Origin: a virus
Reading direction: 5' to 3' (one strand)
Virus record (IMG/VR): IMGVR_UViG_3300038435_000010
Span: 1 to 35,539 of that record
DNA: 35,539 nt
The position numbers and the translations under genes were made by a program. Numbering within the stretch: the stretch's first letter is position 1; the number at the start of each line of letters is the position of its first letter. The notes under the pieces were generated by a model. That model did no database searches and was not told where the DNA came from. It was given only the letters and a program-made list of their open reading frames with translations. Shown here one piece after another: positions 1-4,922 of the stretch.

Positions 1-33
1 ACACTCTTTCCCTACACGACGCTCTTCCGATCT
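1..33. other. Illumina TruSeq read-1 adapter (artefact)
   Basis: The first 33 bases, beginning ACACTCTTTCCCTACACGAC and ending GCTCTTCCGATCT, match the universal Illumina TruSeq adapter/read-1 primer exactly. Phage sequence begins at base 34, in the middle of an open reading frame. This is untrimmed library sequence, not biology, and it marks the left edge as an assembly or read boundary. Confidence 0.98.
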
Positions 34-318
34 GCTGCCCAGCGTCGTGGCCTCCTGGGCCTCCTGGCGCATGCGGTCGACGCGCTTCTGGAGCTCGTCG
101 GCGCGCCGCGTCAGCAGTGGACCCTCGTTCTCGAAGTCCTTCCGACAGAGGCCGATGTGAATCTTCGGGTCGTGGTCGGCCGGGTAATCCTTGAGCTTCG
201 TGGTCGTCTTGCCGTCCTTGTCGGGGTTGAGGCCGGGGTACGGGACCCGCTTCGGTTTCTCGGGCTTCTTCGCGGCGGCGACCGGCTCGCCTGGCTTCGT
301 GGACTGTTCCTTCGCCAT
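34..318 (-). CDS. Small Lys-rich phage protein, 3' truncated; paralogue of the 2156-2563 gene
   Basis: ATG at 318 opens 95 codons that run without a stop into the adapter at base 34, so the C-terminus is missing. The start follows GAGAGGACAAGAGTC, a good ribosome site. The N-terminus is rich in Lys, Pro and Ala, followed by YPGLNPDKDGK, KLKDYPADHD, RKDFENEGPLL and a helical RRADELQKRV segment. The same blocks occur in the same order in the 135-residue protein at 2156-2563 (YPGIQVGPDGK, KLKEWPADFD, RSDFENEAPWL, RAERLEK), so the two are paralogues and about 40 residues are lost here. Even the leaders match (ACGAGAGGA, then TC-ATGGCGAAG). Function unknown; the C-terminal part is probably coiled coil. 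Confidence 0.85.
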
Positions 319-408
319 GACTCTTGTCCTCTCGTACTGCGTGTATAGATACTGGATTCCAGTCAGGATACCGTCGGTACGCTACCGGCTGCTGGATCAT
401 CAGATCTA

Positions 409-437
409 ATTGTATCAAAGTCATGATCGGTTGTACA
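409..437 (-). promoter_or_regulatory. Promoter candidate TGTACA-N17-TACAAT
   Basis: On the minus strand TGTACA (432-437) is followed by exactly 17 bases and then TACAAT (409-414). It lies in the 180-bp gene-free stretch between 319 and 498, directed at the truncated gene starting at 318, which would give a leader of about 84 nt. The downstream flank of the -35 box (TGTACAACCGATCA) nearly repeats that of the copy at 22010-22038 (TGTACAAACGATCA). It belongs to a six-member family in this window. Confidence 0.7.
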
Positions 438-498
438 TCCATAAATCGAAGAATTTCAGAACTTGTGCGGTCTGATCATATACACGATCGTTTATGAG

Positions 499-687
499 TC
501 ATGCTGGCTCGAACCGGACCGAGAAGTCAGCCCGGTCCCAGACCTGCATGTGATGCCGGGACAGTAACGCCTCCAGTATCTCGTCAATGTCATCGCTCTC
601 GATGACAGTCTCGTCCTCCTCGCTATTGAGCATAGTCAACCTGTACGGTCCGGGTCCCAGCACCGACACGACGTATTCCTTAGGCAT
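499..687 (-). CDS. Small acidic hypothetical protein
   Basis: A 62-residue protein starting MPKEYVVSVLGPG, with an acidic middle (EEDETVIESDDIDEILEALL) and ending FSVRFEPA. It overlaps the end of the zincin-like gene by 8 bases; the ribosome site GAGGAG lies inside that gene's last codons, so translation is probably coupled. I recognise no family. It is the last gene before the promoter-bearing gap at 319-498 and belongs to the run of small early-type genes at this end of the contig. Confidence 0.7.
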   Translation of the reverse strand: MPKEYVVSVLGPGPYRLTMLNSEEDETVIESDDIDEILEALLSRHHMQVWDRADFSVRFEPA

Positions 688-1429
688 TGTGAAAGTTCTC
701 CTCGACGTAGTCTATTCGTTCCTGTGATCCGTCCAGAATCTCGCGCCAGGTCCTCTTCTCAGTCGGTTGGTACTTCAGCGTCTCCGTGAACAACTCGTGG
801 CGCATCGGGCAGATGACCCGCAGCAGGTCAGGGTTCGTGATGAACAGCCTGAGGCACTCCGCGAAGTCCTCCGAGCGCGACTGCTTGGCGTACTTCGAGA
901 CCGGAGACTCCTGCATGTACGAGTTATACATTATGCGGCCGACCCGTTTCCAACCGCGCAGGTTCTGCACGTGGTGAGCGAGCTCGTGACATAGCGCGCC
1001 CAGCACCGTGAAGTCCTCTATCCACCCTGGCCACGTGAGCTTCGGGTCGATCGAAGGAGGCCGCGCGCAGTCGCAGTAGACGTCTATGCCGCGAGTCGCG
1101 CGGTCATACGTCGCTATCGTCACGCCGCTTTGGTTACTCGCGGCGTATCCGTCGCAGCGATTGATGTACAGCGGTGGGTCGATCGCGTTGAGTGACATGA
1201 ACGTGCTCGCCGACTTCATAGTGGCCTCCCAGTCGTACGCAAGCACCGGTGATACGGTCGGTTCCGGTGGAGGCGGTATGAATACCCGTGGCTCGACTGC
1301 CTGTTTAATGAACTCCTGCTCGCGCAAGATCGCCTCGCGAGTCTGCTTCAGCAAGTACTCGATGGATGGCCAGCTCGGCGATGGCCGCAGCAGATCGACG
1401 TGCCACTTAGGATCGATGTTAACGTGCAT
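680..1429 (-). CDS. HEXXH zincin-type metallopeptidase-like protein
   Basis: 249 residues from ATG 1429. I prefer this to the TTG at 1450 because AGGAGACTAGAC lies directly upstream of the ATG. It has an HELAHH motif at about residues 148-153 within LGALCHELAHHVQ, which gives the two zinc-binding His and the catalytic Glu of a zincin. A downstream SEDFAECLRLFITNP segment (about 186-200) holds acidic residues that could be the third zinc ligand, as in gluzincins. The layout, with an FAE..RLF..NP segment after HEXXH, resembles the lethal-factor-like peptidase domains of phages and mobile elements. There is no signal peptide, so it should act in the cytoplasm. The substrate is unknown; inactivation of a host protein early in infection is possible but unsupported. 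Confidence 0.8.
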   Translation of the reverse strand: MHVNIDPKWHVDLLRPSPSWPSIEYLLKQTREAILREQEFIKQAVEPRVFIPPPPEPTVSPVLAYDWEATMKSASTFMSLNAIDPPLYINRCDGYAASNQSGVTIATYDRATRGIDVYCDCARPPSIDPKLTWPGWIEDFTVLGALCHELAHHVQNLRGWKRVGRIMYNSYMQESPVSKYAKQSRSEDFAECLRLFITNPDLLRVICPMRHELFTETLKYQPTEKRTWREILDGSQERIDYVEENFHNA

Positions 1430-1439
1430 GTCTAGTCTC

Positions 1440-1736
1440 CTATGTGTCAATGACGCGACCGTCGAGTGCTGCCTTCTTGGCTAGATTACACCTATCGGTA
1501 CCGAGCTCGTAAGCTCGCGTGACCTCTTCCAAGGACATGTATCGCGTGCGAAAGGTACTCGCGGTAGGGCTCTCGTACAAGAGCTTGTGCATGATGGTTG
1601 GCGTGACACGCTTGAACTCGGCGATCCACCGCTCATAGTCTCCGAGCGTGGGCACGTACGCTTTGCCGCTGTCCTTGACGCGCAGCCATATCCAGTGAGC
1701 TAGCATATCGGACTGCTGCGGACATTTCTTAGGCAT
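1440..1736 (-). CDS. Hypothetical protein (98 aa)
   Basis: Starts MPKKCPQQSDMLAHWIWLR with AAGGACTAGAAC upstream of the ATG, the same leader style as several neighbours. It ends VIDT and its stop lies 10 bases before the start of the zincin gene, so the two are probably cotranscribed. The protein is basic, soluble and mostly helical by composition. I recognise no domain. A 13-bp-stem hairpin sits just upstream at 1765-1796. Confidence 0.72.
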   Translation of the reverse strand: MPKKCPQQSDMLAHWIWLRVKDSGKAYVPTLGDYERWIAEFKRVTPTIMHKLLYESPTASTFRTRYMSLEEVTRAYELGTDRCNLAKKAALDGRVIDT

Positions 1737-1764
1737 GTTCTAGTCCTTAGTGCAACTATGTTGA

Positions 1765-1796
1765 TAGCGACGCTGGAAGTAATTCCAGCGTCGCTA
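1765..1796 (-). terminator. Perfect 13-bp hairpin in an intergenic gap
   Basis: TAGCGACGCTGGA (1765-1777) and TCCAGCGTCGCTA (1784-1796) are perfect inverted repeats around a 6-base loop. The element lies between the stop of the 1810-2046 gene and the start of the 1440-1736 gene. No U tract follows on the minus strand, so it may be a partial terminator, an RNA-processing hairpin or a 5' stabiliser rather than a classic rho-independent terminator. Confidence 0.65.
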
Positions 1797-1809
1797 CGCC
1801 TCAAGTCAG

Positions 1810-2046
1810 CTACTCCTCAACAGGAACCGTAACCTCAGACTTCAGCTTTGCGACGCGAGCGTTGAGCGCGTCGATTTGCTTCAGCTTCTTCATGTCCTCT
1901 TTGCTGGCGCCGGACGTGAGCAAACGCAGCTCACGGGTGTCCTTGGCGATGCGAGTGCGGAGGATGTCCGCCAGCTCCTCCTGGGTCTTCGGCGCAGGCT
2001 TTGCCTTGGGCTTCTTGGGCTTCTTCTCGGGTTGATCAGGCGGCAT
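1810..2046 (-). CDS. Pro/Lys-rich N-terminus plus coiled-coil small protein
   Basis: A 78-residue protein with a very strong ribosome site (AAGGAGAGCTACG-ATG). The first 22 residues are a low-complexity Pro/Lys tract (QPEKKPKKPKAKPAPKT). The rest is a charged helix with heptad-like spacing (KKLKQIDALNARVAKLKSEV), probably a short coiled coil. The basic disordered head could bind nucleic acid, but that is only inference from composition. Like the two paralogues nearby, it is a small Lys-rich helical protein, and all three may be abundant early products. Confidence 0.75.
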   Translation of the reverse strand: MPPDQPEKKPKKPKAKPAPKTQEELADILRTRIAKDTRELRLLTSGASKEDMKKLKQIDALNARVAKLKSEVTVPVEE

Positions 2047-2107
2047 CGTAGCTCTCCTTCATAGTAAGAGGTGACAGTCATCTCCGCGACAGCGCGGGCC
2101 CTCAGCG

Positions 2108-2134
2108 GCCGAGCACCGGGAGACTAGGCTCGGC
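2108..2134 (-). other. Intergenic hairpin, 7-bp stem
   Basis: GCCGAGC (2108-2114) and GCTCGGC (2128-2134) are inverted repeats in the gap between the 2156-2563 stop and the 2046 start. No U tract is obvious. It is one of a series of hairpins that separate the small genes in the first 5 kb. Confidence 0.45.
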
Positions 2135-2155
2135 GTCGACCGCCTCGGGTTCGTG

Positions 2156-2563
2156 CTATTTCGGCGCGACCATGTTCGAGAGGAACATGGCGGGGTCGAG
2201 ACCCTGCGCCTGGAGGTCCTTCATCATCTCAGCGACCTTCTCGTTCATGTGCTGGAGCTTCTTCGCCATCTGGCGCTGCTCCTTGTTGCCGAACTTCGTC
2301 GCGAGGTCGGCGTCCTTACGGCACTTGGCGGCCATCTTCTCGAGTCGCTCGGCGCGCGCGATGAGCCACGGGGCCTCGTTCTCAAAGTCGCTACGAGCCA
2401 GCGGCTGGTGCTTCCGGTGGTCGAAGTCCGCAGGCCACTCTTTCAGCTTGACGGTACCCTTACCGTCCGGACCGACCTGGATGCCGGGGTACGCGACCCG
2501 GGCGACCTTCTCGGACTTCTTATCCTTCGCTTTGACGTCCTTCTTCTCAACTGACTTCGCCAT
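2156..2563 (-). CDS. Small Lys-rich coiled-coil protein; paralogue of the truncated gene at 34-318
   Basis: A 135-residue protein from the ATG at 2563, preceded by ACGAGAGGAATCATGTC. The head is Lys-rich and low complexity (SVEKKDVKAKDKKSEK). A conserved core follows (YPGIQVGPDGK, KLKEWPADFD, RSDFENEAPWL), then a charged helical region (RAERLEKMAAK; KEQRQMAKKLQHMNEKVAEMM). The core is shared block for block with the broken gene at 34-318, so this family is duplicated in the phage. There are no membrane segments. I know no family to assign. The abundance of Lys and Glu suggests a soluble helical protein, perhaps a nucleic-acid or protein-binding factor. Confidence 0.8.
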   Translation of the reverse strand: MAKSVEKKDVKAKDKKSEKVARVAYPGIQVGPDGKGTVKLKEWPADFDHRKHQPLARSDFENEAPWLIARAERLEKMAAKCRKDADLATKFGNKEQRQMAKKLQHMNEKVAEMMKDLQAQGLDPAMFLSNMVAPK

Positions 2564-2593
2564 GACATGATTCCTCTCGTTGATTACTACGCT

Positions 2594-2623
2594 TCGACGA
2601 CTCGTTGATCCGGCCGTCGTCGA
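2594..2623 (-). other. Intergenic hairpin, 8-bp stem
   Basis: TCGACGAC (2594-2601) and GTCGTCGA (2616-2623) form an inverted repeat with a 14-base loop, between the stop of the 2639-2791 gene and the start of the 2156-2563 gene. Its role is unknown. Confidence 0.45.
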
Positions 2624-2638
2624 TGGCCGCTGTGGACT

Positions 2639-2791
2639 TCAGTCCACGTAGTCTTCGATGCTTACCTTCTGACCGTTCACGACGACCCATAACTCGTCGT
2701 CGCGGTACTGCGACCAATGCTTCGGCTCCGCCCACGCGTCTCTTACGCAGAGAACGATAGATCGATCATTCATGAGCTGTTCACGTGTCAT
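2639..2791 (-). CDS. Very small hypothetical protein (50 aa)
   Basis: ATG at 2791 opens a 50-codon frame ending ..VSIEDYVD and a TGA at 2639. The ribosome site AGAGGT lies 7 bases upstream of the ATG, and the TGTACA-N16-TACAAT promoter candidate at 2811-2838 lies just ahead. The protein is rich in charged and aromatic residues (RDAWAEPKHWSQYRDDELWVVV), unlike a random frame. Function unknown. The good start context and its own promoter make it a credible early gene. Confidence 0.68.
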   Translation of the reverse strand: MTREQLMNDRSIVLCVRDAWAEPKHWSQYRDDELWVVVNGQKVSIEDYVD

Positions 2792-2810
2792 TTGATTGAC
2801 CTCTGGTGAA

Positions 2811-2838
2811 ATTGTAACCCTTTCATCGAGAATGTACA
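2811..2838 (-). promoter_or_regulatory. Promoter candidate TGTACA-N16-TACAAT
   Basis: On the minus strand TGTACA (2833-2838) is followed by a 16-base spacer and TACAAT (2811-2816). It overlaps the 3' end of the HTH gene and points at the 2639-2791 gene, whose ATG lies about 20 bases downstream of the -10 box. It is the same box pair as at 409-437 but with a one-base-shorter spacer. Confidence 0.65.
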
Positions 2839-3065
2839 GCCTGAATCTTTCCGGTTTCCAGAAGATGAATTCCGGCGGCGAGGCCGACAGACTCGATGGT
2901 ACGGTAGTGGCACTGCATCGTCACGCCGCCTCGGGCCAACTTGCGGACCGTCGAGATGCAGAGTCCAGTGCGGTTAGCGATCTCCTTTGGATCGGTCTCG
3001 TCGATCAATCCGAGGGCGAGCGCGACGAACGCGCGGAGGTTTGCTAGTCTTGATGACTGTCTCAT
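2823..3065 (-). CDS. Helix-turn-helix DNA-binding protein
   Basis: 80 residues; the ATG at 3065 follows GAGGACTACCAA. Residues of about 26-45 (DPKEIANRTGLCISTVRKLA) fit a helix-turn-helix: a first helix ending IANRTG, a turn, then the recognition helix STVRKLA. The rest is helical with no other domain, so this looks like a minimal regulator. Its start overlaps the stop of the preceding frame (ATGA), so translation is coupled. A promoter of the TGTACA family overlaps its 3' end, so it may act on this region. Whether it activates or represses cannot be told. Confidence 0.72.
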   Translation of the reverse strand: MRQSSRLANLRAFVALALGLIDETDPKEIANRTGLCISTVRKLARGGVTMQCHYRTIESVGLAAGIHLLETGKIQAVHSR

Positions 3066-3304
3066 TTGGTAGTCCTCATCTTGAGCAGTGCTTCCTTGAT
3101 CGGTTCTTGGAACTCACACCACCTGTAGCCCTCCTTCTTGCCGAACTCGATCAGTGCCTCGCGGGTGTCGGCGGTCCAGCGCGACAGGTAGTTGCCGCCG
3201 CCTGGGCCGCGGAGGCGGAGGATGACGACCTCGATACCGGCCGCTGCGGCGCATCGCGCCAGGTCCTGTAACGAGTGGTCACCGAGATGTACAGCGAATC
3301 CTCT
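3062..3304 (-). pseudogene. Open frame without a start codon, +1 to the gene upstream
   Basis: This frame encodes about 80 residues (LGDHSLQDLARCAAAAGIEV; FGKKEGYRWCEFQEPIKEAL) and ends at a TGA that overlaps the HTH start (ATGA). The composition and coupling look genuine, yet the frame holds no ATG, GTG or TTG before its conserved-looking part. It is exactly +1 to the 3279-3458 gene and overlaps its end. The upstream gene ends in the context CGG-TGA-C; a +1 slip at the UGA would read GAC and join the frames into a protein of about 131 residues, as in release factor 2. A single-base assembly or sequencing error is an equally good explanation. Confidence 0.6.
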
Positions 3305-3458
3305 CCGTGCTGATCGTGTGGACGTCCCACTCGCCGCAGGCGTAGTACACGAGGACCGACGAGACGTTCGCGGTCAGGTCGAGCGCGTCGCCCAGCGCTT
3401 GCTGGAAGCTGTCATAGCACAGGATCTTGTTGTCCTTGCCGTAGATGACGTAGAACAT
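3279..3458 (-). CDS. Small hypothetical protein (59 aa), possibly the 5' half of a frameshifted gene
   Basis: ATG at 3458 opens MFYVIYGKDNKILCYDSFQQ..., ending RIRCTSR and TGA at 3279. The ribosome site GGAG sits inside the last codons of the previous gene (VMEI stop), nine bases before the ATG. The protein reads like a small alpha/beta domain (alternating hydrophobic strands SSVLVYYACGEW). No family recognised. The next frame downstream has no start codon of its own, so this may be the N-terminal half of a single 131-residue product. Confidence 0.65.
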   Translation of the reverse strand: MFYVIYGKDNKILCYDSFQQALGDALDLTANVSSVLVYYACGEWDVHTISTERIRCTSR

Positions 3459-3461
3459 GTG

Positions 3462-3647
3462 CTAGATCTCCATCACGGTGACCATCTGACCGAGCCGGAC
3501 GATCTTGTTAGCGGTCAAGAAGCGGTCAAGCGCCGCCACGTCGGTCGAGAGGAAGACTCCGATCTCGTCCTCGAGAGGCGTGAACCAGATGTCGTCGGGC
3601 AGTACGATGCCATACTGACCCATCTGCACAGCGATAGCTACGATCAT
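3462..3647 (-). CDS. Small hypothetical protein (61 aa)
   Basis: Starts MIVAIAVQMGQYGIVLPDD and ends VRLGQMVTVMEI. The ATG at 3647 follows AGGAGACTAGACA, the leader also seen at the 1429 and 4657 starts. The next gene begins 4 bases after its stop. Several beta-strand-like stretches are visible; no motif is recognised. Confidence 0.7.
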   Translation of the reverse strand: MIVAIAVQMGQYGIVLPDDIWFTPLEDEIGVFLSTDVAALDRFLTANKIVRLGQMVTVMEI

Positions 3648-3789
3648 TGTCTAGTCTCCTGTATGTACACATCTTCCACCGCTCTCCAGAGACCACCTCA
3701 GGAGTCGGGGCCAAGACCCGGGCGCGGCGTCTCACGACGTTAGCGGCCGGGCTATGGTCCTGATTCCAAATCAGCCAGACTTCCGAGTC

Positions 3790-4377
3790 CTAGCCGCGAG
3801 CGTTCTCGCTGGCGTTCTTACTGCCGATGATCGTCAGGCTGCAGCCAACCTGGCACTTGACGCGGTCCTTCCAGCCGTCGGTCTCCTTGCTCTTCACGAC
3901 GTAGACGCCGAAGCTCACCTGGCAGCGTACGATTTGCTCGCCCACCTTGGTGTTCCACTTATCACCCAGGTACCAGCCGACCGTGCCAGAGCTGAACACC
4001 TTGGGCTCCATCACCTTCTCCTGACCGTTCAGGGTGACCTTCAGCATCGGCTGGGTGGACTCCCAGTTCTCTCGGGTGGCGGCGCCTGTCACCGCCAGGA
4101 ACACCTGACCGTTCAGGTACCAGCCCCAGTTGCCGGAGTTGAAGTCCTTGACGTCAGCTAGGCAGAGCTGGCCGTTGATCTCCACCGGAATCGCCGTGGC
4201 CAGTCGCCAGAACGTGTCCTTGCTCATCTGCGGGCCAGTCAGGTGCTTGGCCAGGTCGTCGCCGAGGGAGAGGCTCCCCATGGCGTTGGCGTTCGACACC
4301 ATCTCTGGCAGCGTCGCCTTCGTGACTTCCTTGCGTTCCTGGGCGTTCTTGGGCTGCGTCTTGGTCTTGGTCTTCAT
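3790..4377 (-). CDS. Hypothetical protein with an internal duplication (195 aa)
   Basis: Starts with a Lys/Thr-rich head (MKTKTKTQPKNAQERKEV). Two related segments follow: INGQ..L.DVKDFNSGNWGWYLNGQV (about residues 67-92) and LNGQEKVMEPKVFSSGTVGWYLGDKW (about 117-142), sharing NGQ, the spacing to V.F.SG, and GWYL. This is an internal repeat of about 30 residues, probably two copies of a small beta domain. The C-terminus is also beta-rich (VRCQVSFGVYVV; VKCQVGCSLTII). There is no signal peptide. The ribosome site is weak; two hairpins precede the gene at 4410-4474. Function unknown; abundant structural or ligand-binding roles fit equally well. Confidence 0.78.
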   Translation of the reverse strand: MKTKTKTQPKNAQERKEVTKATLPEMVSNANAMGSLSLGDDLAKHLTGPQMSKDTFWRLATAIPVEINGQLCLADVKDFNSGNWGWYLNGQVFLAVTGAATRENWESTQPMLKVTLNGQEKVMEPKVFSSGTVGWYLGDKWNTKVGEQIVRCQVSFGVYVVKSKETDGWKDRVKCQVGCSLTIIGSKNASENARG

Positions 4378-4409
4378 GGTAGTGTCTTTCTGTAGTCAGC
4401 AGTAACCCT

Positions 4410-4474
4410 CTCGCAAGGAAATCCTGCGAGCAGGGACCAAGGCCCGGTGACACGTGTCACTGGGCTAAGGTCCC
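4410..4474. repeat. Two adjacent hairpins, one built on a 14-bp palindrome
   Basis: The first is CTCGCAAGG / CCTGCGAG (4410-4430) with loop AAAT and one bulge. The second is a 42-bp imperfect palindrome (4433-4474; 17 of 21 positions paired) centred on the perfect palindrome GTGACACGTGTCAC (4447-4460), with GGGACC/GGTCCC at its ends. It lies between the stop of the 4478-4657 gene and the start of the 3790-4377 gene. No U tract follows, so an operator or structured leader is as likely as a terminator. Confidence 0.65.
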
Positions 4475-4477
4475 GGC

Positions 4478-4657
4478 TCAGTCGGACAAGGCCTCCACGA
4501 GCGTCAGCGTGTCGATGGCCATCTCGATAGCGTACTGTATGGTCTGGCCTTTCGACAGATATATCCCGTTCGCAGCCTGGACGATGAACAGTTCGTCCTC
4601 CTCGTCCCATATCAGCTTGTGTCCTCCAGTCAGCGCTTGTCTCATCAGGTCGTCCAT
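4478..4657 (-). CDS. Small acidic hypothetical protein (59 aa)
   Basis: ATG at 4657 preceded by AAGGAGACTAGACG, the strong leader shared with the 1429 and 3647 genes. The protein starts MDDLMRQALTGGHKLIWDEE and ends TLTLVEALSD, with an acidic patch (DEEDELF) and a helical C-terminal half. The stop at 4478 abuts the large palindrome. It would be the first gene transcribed after the polymerase operon, and follows the long AT-rich gap. Function unknown. Confidence 0.7.
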   Translation of the reverse strand: MDDLMRQALTGGHKLIWDEEDELFIVQAANGIYLSKGQTIQYAIEMAIDTLTLVEALSD

Positions 4658-4918
4658 CGTCTAGTCTCCTTACCGGATCACTGACCGGTTCAGATCACGG
4701 TATACCGGGACTAGTCATCATCCCGTTTACCGTGACACAGTTATTATACTATATCGGGCCTGTCACGGAAATAAAATGCATAAGTAACGGTCCAGCCGTT
4801 AGTTAACCAGTATACATGTGTATATTATATAAACGGATTATTTATATATATACAGGTGTTCACTTAGTTCCTGAAGATCTACGTAGGCTACCGCGCAGAA
4901 GTACTTCTGCGCGGTAGC
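4658..4918. other. 261-bp intergenic region, AT-rich and palindrome-rich
   Basis: There is no gene here. By hand count, line 4801-4860 is 23% GC, against 55-60% in typical coding lines. It holds an imperfect inverted repeat (4695-4710 TCACGGTATACCGGGA against 4721-4735 TCCCGTTTACCGTGA), the palindrome CGGTATACCG, a TAACGG/CCGTTA hairpin near 4785-4801, and two minus-strand TATAAT boxes near 4743 and 4825 that lack a well-spaced TGTACA. A 40-bp palindrome borders it at 4883-4922. Promoter, operator or replication-origin roles are possible; nothing here decides between them. Confidence 0.6.
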
Positions 4919-4922
4919 CTAC
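4883..4922. terminator. 40-bp perfect palindrome at the end of the polymerase gene
   Basis: 4883-4902 and 4903-4922 are exact reverse complements with no spacer (arm GTAGGCTACCGCGCAGAAGT). In RNA this gives an 18-bp stem with a GUAC loop. It overlaps the polymerase stop codon (4919-4921), so it would fold at the very end of that message. No U tract follows immediately, but the AT-rich region does. I read it as a transcription end or RNA-stabilising element; a protein-binding cruciform is the alternative. Confidence 0.75.

Noticed and set aside
2547-2735. 62-codon minus-strand frame over 2547-2735
   Set aside because: It overlaps the better-supported 2639-2791 gene (promoter, ribosome site, acidic/aromatic composition) in another frame and is Arg-rich junk by composition.
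4743-4830. TATAAT boxes in the AT-rich gap as strong promoters
   Set aside because: Neither has TGTACA or TTGACA at 16-18 bases; the nearest -35-like words are at wrong distances (12 and 19 bases). In AT-rich DNA such boxes occur by chance.
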